Shown piece after piece: positions 36,422 through 43,967 of a stretch of 64,000 bases of DNA. Every line of letters begins with the position of its first letter. Within the stretch, counting starts at the first letter, position 1. A program made the position numbers and the translations under genes. The DNA comes from Parapristionchus giblindavisi (Eukaryota > Nematoda > Chromadorea > Rhabditida > Diplogasteridae): positions 1 to 64,000 of the forward strand of contig CALSFV010000251.1 of assembly GCA_943737045.1 (NCBI GenBank), in the 5' to 3' direction. The notes beneath the pieces are model-generated. The model made no database searches and was not told the DNA's origin. It was given only the letters and a program-made list of their open reading frames with translations.

Positions 36422-39400
36422 TTATTATTATCATTATTATAATTATTATTATTATTATTATTATCATTATTATTATTAATATTATTATTATTAATATTAT
36501 TAATATTATTATTATTATTATTATTATCATAGAGACAAACCTGTCATATTCATGTTTCCTATATGCAAGATAAACTGTGCATTGAACGTGAATTTCAATC
36601 GTTCGACAACGGATTTCTTTAAATGTAATCAATTAATTAATTAAATTACCTATTCGCTTCCAGACGACGGTGAAGGCCTTCAACTGATTTTCAATACATT
36701 TATAATTAATTTATTATTATTATTATTATTATTATTTAACTATTCGCTTCCAGACGACGCTGTTCACGAGCGCGAACGTGAGCGTGAGCGCGCTGCTCAC
36801 GCGTCTCCTCTCCGCCTTTGACGCGGACGCCAAGGCGCAGAACTCGGCCTACCTCATCAAGGCGCTCATGCGCGTCGTCGCCATCATTGATGTAGGCATA
36901 TTTATGAATTGGCTGAAACGGGAATCTACCTTGTTTATCTTTTTTTTCTTGAATTATAATGATACCACCATCATTTATGTAGTGAGATTGTCATTGGCAT
37001 TGCCATCATTATTCTTTTATTTATTTTTATTTATCGCACACCACAAGGGTGTTTCATCAAGTACCAAGTGTTCGAGTGCAAGAAAATATGTGAAATATAA
37101 AGATTATTAGCGAGTGAGGGAAGGTGAGAGATCGTCATTGTATCCCATAACCAAGTACAATGCTAACCAAGTACAATGCTAACTATCCTAGTAGGTTGAG
37201 ATTATTGATTGATTGGGGCAGATTATTGATTGATTAGTGGAGAGTATTGATTGATTGAGAATATACATGTACTATCTTTTCCCCTAATCAATAATCTTCG
37301 CGTATTTGCAGTCATCAACGGCTAGTAGGGGGAGATTATTGATTGATTGGGGGTGAAGAATATTGATTGGGAGTATCTATTTACTATCTTCCCCTCCCAA
37401 TCACTAATCGTTGTATTCGTATAAATACGATGATACGACTTAGGTAGCAAAGATGGAAGTTAAGCATAGATGGACTAAAAAAACTTTTAAAAAATCAATA
37501 ATATCTTTTCCCTCCAATCAATAATCCTTATCCGTAATCAATAATCCTAATAATCCGTATTTGCAGTCAACTGCTTGTAGGGGTAGACTATTGATTGGGA
37601 ATATATATTTACTATCTTCCCCCCTCCCAATCAATACTCCTCGTTATCATGTTGTAATCACTTAATCAATCAATAATATCTTTTCCCGCCAATCGATAAT
37701 CCTTGCAGTCATCAACGGCGCGTTCGGCAGGCGAGATCGCGACGCGTCTCGCGACCATGGTGGACGCGGCGGTGAAGAACCCCGCCGACCCGAGTCACAC
37801 CCACTTCCTCTTCGAGACCATCTGTCTGCTCGTGAAGAAGGTAGGCGGAGCCTGTTTATTTATTTATTTATTTATTTGTTTATTTATTTATTTATTATCT
37901 AATGTATTTTGGAGTCACCATTAGCCTATTATAAGTTTTGCCCGGAAAGTCTTTATCATCGAAACGATCACCCACTGTTCAAGTGGGCGTGGAACGCAGA
38001 GCTTATTGTTTTATTTATTCTTCTTCTGTTCTACAGTTCTTATTCTGAAGCAGATAAAGTTGATTCAATGTCAATCGTCAAAAAAAAAACCTATTTATTA
38101 TGCAATGCGATCATACATGGGCACCGACATGGGGGTGCCCCCTGTAAAATTAGGAATCTTCCAAAATTTGTGGAATGCCCCCTGTAAAAATGACGTTTAG
38201 GTGAAATTTTTGAGGAAAAAAGTGGAGTCCCCCCTGTAAAATTAACCATTTTTCGTTCGGATGCCCCCTGTAGAATCGATCTCCAGGTATCCCGCCCATG
38301 TATGAATGCGATTTGCAGTCACCACCATTTGCCTATTATAAGTTCTGTTCGAAAAGTGTCTATGATCGAAACGATCTGGGGGTTGTCTACTTACTGTTCT
38401 AGACGTGGACGTGGAACGCAGAGCTTATTTATTTATTATGTAATGTAATTTGGAGTTTGAAAAATTGAAAAAAAAAAAGAATCCTTGCTGGTGTGTTTTC
38501 AAAATATTTTTTTGGCGCCCTTTTTGGAGTGATTGATTCTGAGTTTGCCTCATTGTGAATTATTATTATATTTTTTATTATTATTTATTGTCGTTATTTT
38601 ATTAGGGTTTCACACCATCGGTCAGATCAGGGGTTGGTTGCCATTTGAGCTATTCAAACGAACATGCGACGCAGATGTGACGGGTCGGGGAAATGATCCC
38701 TCGTTGGGTCGAGTCAATCACATGAATTAACTGAATGACTTAATGAATTGATCTACTTGATCTTTGATCTTTCCTATGTGATCTTTGATCTCTGATCTTT
38801 CCAATATGATCTTTGATCTTTTCCATCTTCCAGACGAGCGGCCAAGTGGAGGGAGGCATCGATCGCCCCCTGTTCCCGCTGCTCGAGACCATCCTCGCGC
38901 AGGAGATGTTCGACCTGATACCGTACGCCCTTCAAGTCATTGGTGAGCCGATTATCGATTGGCAAAGGGGGCTCAGTCAGTGTCAAGATTTTATTTATTG
39001 ATTTATGAGTCTCCACATTATCGATTGGCAAAGGGGGCGGAGTCAGTGTCAAGATTTTATTGATTGATTTACGACACTCCACATTATCGATTGGCAAAGG
39101 GGCGGAGTCAGTGTGAAAATTTTATTGATTGATTTATGAGTCTCCACATTATCGATTAACAAAGGGGCGGAGTCAGTGCCAAGTTTTTATTGATTGATTT
39201 ATATCTTTCAGCGCTGCTGCTCACGGAGTGCCACTCTCGCGGGGCCTCCACCGACACCTACCTCGCCTTCCTGCCCTTCCTGCTCAAGGATGAGGTACGG
39301 TAGAGTGTATCGATTGATTCATACTGAAATATCGATTGATTCATACTGTAATATCGTACAAAAACGTGATAGTTTTCCGTGTAGATGCCGACAATATTCG

Positions 39401-42172
39401 CGCTTATACGAATGTATAATAATATATTTTTACTAATATTTATTTTTATATTATAAAAAACGATGATCACATGTAACCTGTGTCCTCTGGCAGAACTCGA
39501 TTATACATTCGATTATACGATTATCGATTATCTCACCTCTTGCAGCTGTGGGCCAAGACGGCGAACGTGCCGGCAGCGCTGGTCGTGCTCGAGGCCTACC
39601 TGCGCGTGCATCCGCAGCACGTGATGGCGCAGCACGGAGCCACCATCATGGCACACTACGCGAGGTGAGGGGGAGCATACACAGTTTATCTTGAATATAG
39701 GAAACATGAATATGACAGGTTTGTCTGCGGTACTTAGTATCTCATGCATACATGGGCGCCGACATGGGGGTGCCCTTGTAACATTAGGACTTTGAAAATT
39801 ATGTGGAATGCCCCCTGTAAGAAATGATGTTTGTTTGGCACCAGATATGGTCTATGGTTATCCCATGGGATAAACCCACCCGCAAAATTCGCCTTTCATG
39901 GGTACCCACCCGCAAAATTGTACCATAAATTGACGACTTTCTTAAAATTTTAAGGATTTTGTTGTACCCACATGCGTTTTTATCTCAAAATCGGGTTACC
40001 CACACGCGTTTTCGACCCAAAATCTAGGTACCCACACGCATTTGAAGGGTCTGGGATATTGATAGACCATCACTGTTTGGCACGGAGACACCATCATGGC
40101 CCACTACGCAAGGTGAGGGGGGGTCAGGCCTAGCGTGTTTTGTAATGGAATGGGTGTAATGGAATACCGAATTATATGCCATATCCATGAACATACGTGG
40201 GCACCACTGCCGCTATCGGCAATACACCCCCGATTTTTGGCACCCGACCCCCCGATTTCCCAAAAAATCACTCAAAATCACGTATAAATGCTCCATTTTT
40301 TGCTTCCGACCCCCGATTTTCATTTCCAGCGGCAATGCCCGCCCACGTATGTCCATGAATATCTGCGAACGATTCGTTAATGTTCATGATTACGATCTCA
40401 AGTGTGATCGGTAATGAAACTTGTCCAATTCAAATTCAAATTCAAGTTTACTTATCTCATCTGCACTTTGTGCTGAAGAGTTAGTCACGGGCAAGGGGAG
40501 ATTTATTTGCAACTTCGTATGAAACCCTCGAAACATTGCTATCATACATGGGCGGGGTACCTGGAGCTCAATTCTACAGGGGCATCCGATCGAAAAATGG
40601 TTAATTTTACAGCGGGCCTTCACTATTTTTTCAAAAATTTTATCTAAACGTCATTTTTACAGGGGGGGGGGGCATTCCACAAATTTTCGAAAATCCCTAA
40701 TTTTACAGGGGGCACCCCCCATGTCGGCGCCCATGTATGATTGCTATCGTCCATTAGGCCTACGTGCTTGCTTGATTTGTCTAATTATCGATTGTTTTTC
40801 AGGCTGATCTCCATCAAGAGTATCGATCACCATGGATTCGCGCTCGCCAATGCTATGCTGCCGCATGTTGAGGTATGTAATTAATCAATCAATAATCAAT
40901 ATCAATCGATACCAATGAATATATCGTCTTTGCAGCACATGACCGGCGTGGCGAATCCGGTGCCGACGATGCTCAACCACATGTTCCGACGAGTAAGTGA
41001 CTTGTGATCTACGGTAGACTGAAGTACGGTAGACTTCCTGATTACGGTACTTTTGGGCATTTTGGTTACAGTGCTGGACTTAGTACGCGTACGAGAAAAA
41101 TCGGTAGATGTTGATCCCTGTTGTATTGTGGTGTGCCTGCAACTGGGAACCACCGGGACATATTCGTTAAGCTACAGATTTATGATTCTTATCGAGTACA
41201 ATCTAGTGCCGTTGCCGTTTGTATGCTACCTATTAATAATAATATTAATGGAATGAATAATATAATATGATGTGCAGGTGCAAAGCTCGAAGACGCCCAA
41301 GTTTGCGAAGAATTTCGTCGTCTTCTTCTACCGCTTCTGTGTCGTGCGCGGAGCCCAGACTCTTGCTACGGTACGGTATTAATTGATTATCGATTGATCT
41401 GGAGGAATTGATTTATTGATTGATTGATTATCGATTGATCGAGAAGAATTTATTGATTGATTGCTCTGATTGCAGGCTCTCGAGCAGATTCAGACTGGCA
41501 TGTTCCGCATGGTCGTTGAGAAGGTGAAGCATATCAATTAAATTAATAATTAATAATATTAATAATAATAATAATAATTAATAATATCAATAGATGTACA
41601 AGAATAAGTATGCATGCACTCTAAATGTAAATTTTATAATAAATAAGTTAGCTAATATTGTGCCTTATGGTGTTTCGGCCGCTACGTCCTAAAAAGGGCG
41701 AACACACGTGGGCGCGACTTTGGCCTACCCGATTTAGGCCAAAATTCAGTGTAAAATGGCAACGAAAACATTTATTCAATTATGATTCAATCATAAATGG
41801 AAAATGTACGTGATAAGAAGTACTGAATACCATCGCGTACCATTCTTATACAGGAGTAAATGATTTGATTTGATTTGATTTTTCTGCATCCGCTTAATGA
41901 AACTGTATACGCTCTTGTCTGTTCGCTCTTGTCACATACCTGAAACGCGCAATCGGCGGGTTTGCAGCGATGAGAGAATTGGATAGACTCTCGGGTTTTT
42001 CTGTTATTTGTTGCATCAACAGTCGCACAGTTGGGGTTAAGCAAATATTATGCAATCTGTTATATTATTATTTATTATTATTATTATTATTAGCTAACTA
42101 ATATAGTTTAATTAAAGTTTTTACATTCAAGGTGCATGCTAATTTAAACTTATACTTTTATCAATTATGATG

Positions 42173-42223
<51 letters not shown>

Positions 42224-43236
42224 GCAGGTGGTGGGTCCGGAGATGGCCAAGCTCGCGGACATGACGACGCACGCGGAGAAGCGCATCTGCGCCATCGGCC
42301 TCGCGGAGATGATGGAGAGCGCCATCAATGTGCTCGGGTACGGTAATTTGTGGGATACGGTATTATCTGGCACGCCATCAGGGGTACGGTAATATTACGG
42401 GATAAGGAGTATACGGTAGTTACGGGATAAGAGGGTTATACGGTAGTTACGGGATTAGGGGTATACTGTAGTTACAGGATAAGGAGTATACGGTAGTTAC
42501 GGGATAAGGAGTATACGGTAGTTACGGGATAAGAGGGGTATACGGTAGTTACGGGATAAGAGGGGTATACGGTAATTACGGGATAATAGGGGTATACGGT
42601 GGTAGCTGGCACATTGTCGGATACAGTTGTACTACGGTATGTGAGGGAGACGACAGTGATTTTCCTTGGTATTGGTAACAGCGGAGGATATAATGTGTTC
42701 GGGTTTGATGTCGGTATTAATGGTAAAAAAAAAGAAAAGAAGGATTTTTTCTATTTCATGGCACGCCCCTTGCTAATTTTACTCTCCGCTCTGGCTACGC
42801 TCTCTCGTAGACAAAGAAAGCGAGAGAGCTTATCTAGGGTGTGGCTTTAAGTTCTTAAGTGATTCATTAAGTCACATTAACTCCCTAGAGCATACATGGG
42901 CGCCAGCATGGGGGTGCCCCCTGTAAAATTAGGGCTTTTCGAAAATTTGTGGAATGCCCCCTGTGAAAAATGACGTTTAGGTGAAATTTTTGATAAAAAA
43001 GGTGAAAGCCTCCTGTAAAATTAACCATTTTTCGTTCGAATGCCCCCTGTAGAATCGAGCTCCAGGTACCCCGCCCATGTATGCCCTTGAGTATAGCTAG
43101 GGGTGTGCCTTTAACCAGTAATTTTCTAGTTTCACCCACAGTAATTCATCTTTGGTTTCAGTGGAAAAAGTAATAACATTGTTATTAAAATCACTTTTTG
43201 CAATTATTTCATTCCAATCATCAATCATTAATTTTT

Positions 43237-43283
<47 letters not shown>

Positions 43284-43903
43284 TTCATTACGCCTCTTCA
43301 GCGATCTCATCGGCCCCCTGTCCGAGGCTGGCGTCAAGCTGTGCGAGGGCGCCGTCGTACACGGTAGTCACGCCACCGAGGAGGACGAGCAGGTGGGTAT
43401 ACTCTCTTTGGCGCCAAAATTCAAATTCGAATATATGGTAGATTTTGGCGCCTCCAAAACCCTTTCGTTCAGAGGTGGTTGCCAAATCTCACTCCCAATC
43501 TCATAATTAAAGTTTCTCGAAGTTGTCCCTAAAGCCGAAATCGCTTATAAGCGACAGAAGTCCATCTCCCCTTTTCCAGTAATGTATTTGATGAAATAAA
43601 TAGCTATGAATAAGTAAATATTCAAATATACACGGTAGATTTTGGCGCCAAAATAAAAAAAAATTTTAAAACACTGATTGATGTGCAGGCGCTGATGTAC
43701 TCGGACGAGGGCGAGTTCAACACGCAATACTGCAAGCTGCAGAATGCGGCGCCCGTCGAAGTGCTGCGACCGGAGATCACCAACTGGAAGAGTGAGTTAT
43801 TGATTTATCGATTTATTGATTTATCGATTGATTATCAGTTTGACATTGACATTGCATCAACTTTATCAGCTTTTAATGGATGTTTCGTAACTGGGTTGCC
43901 ATA

Positions 43904-43967
<64 letters not shown>

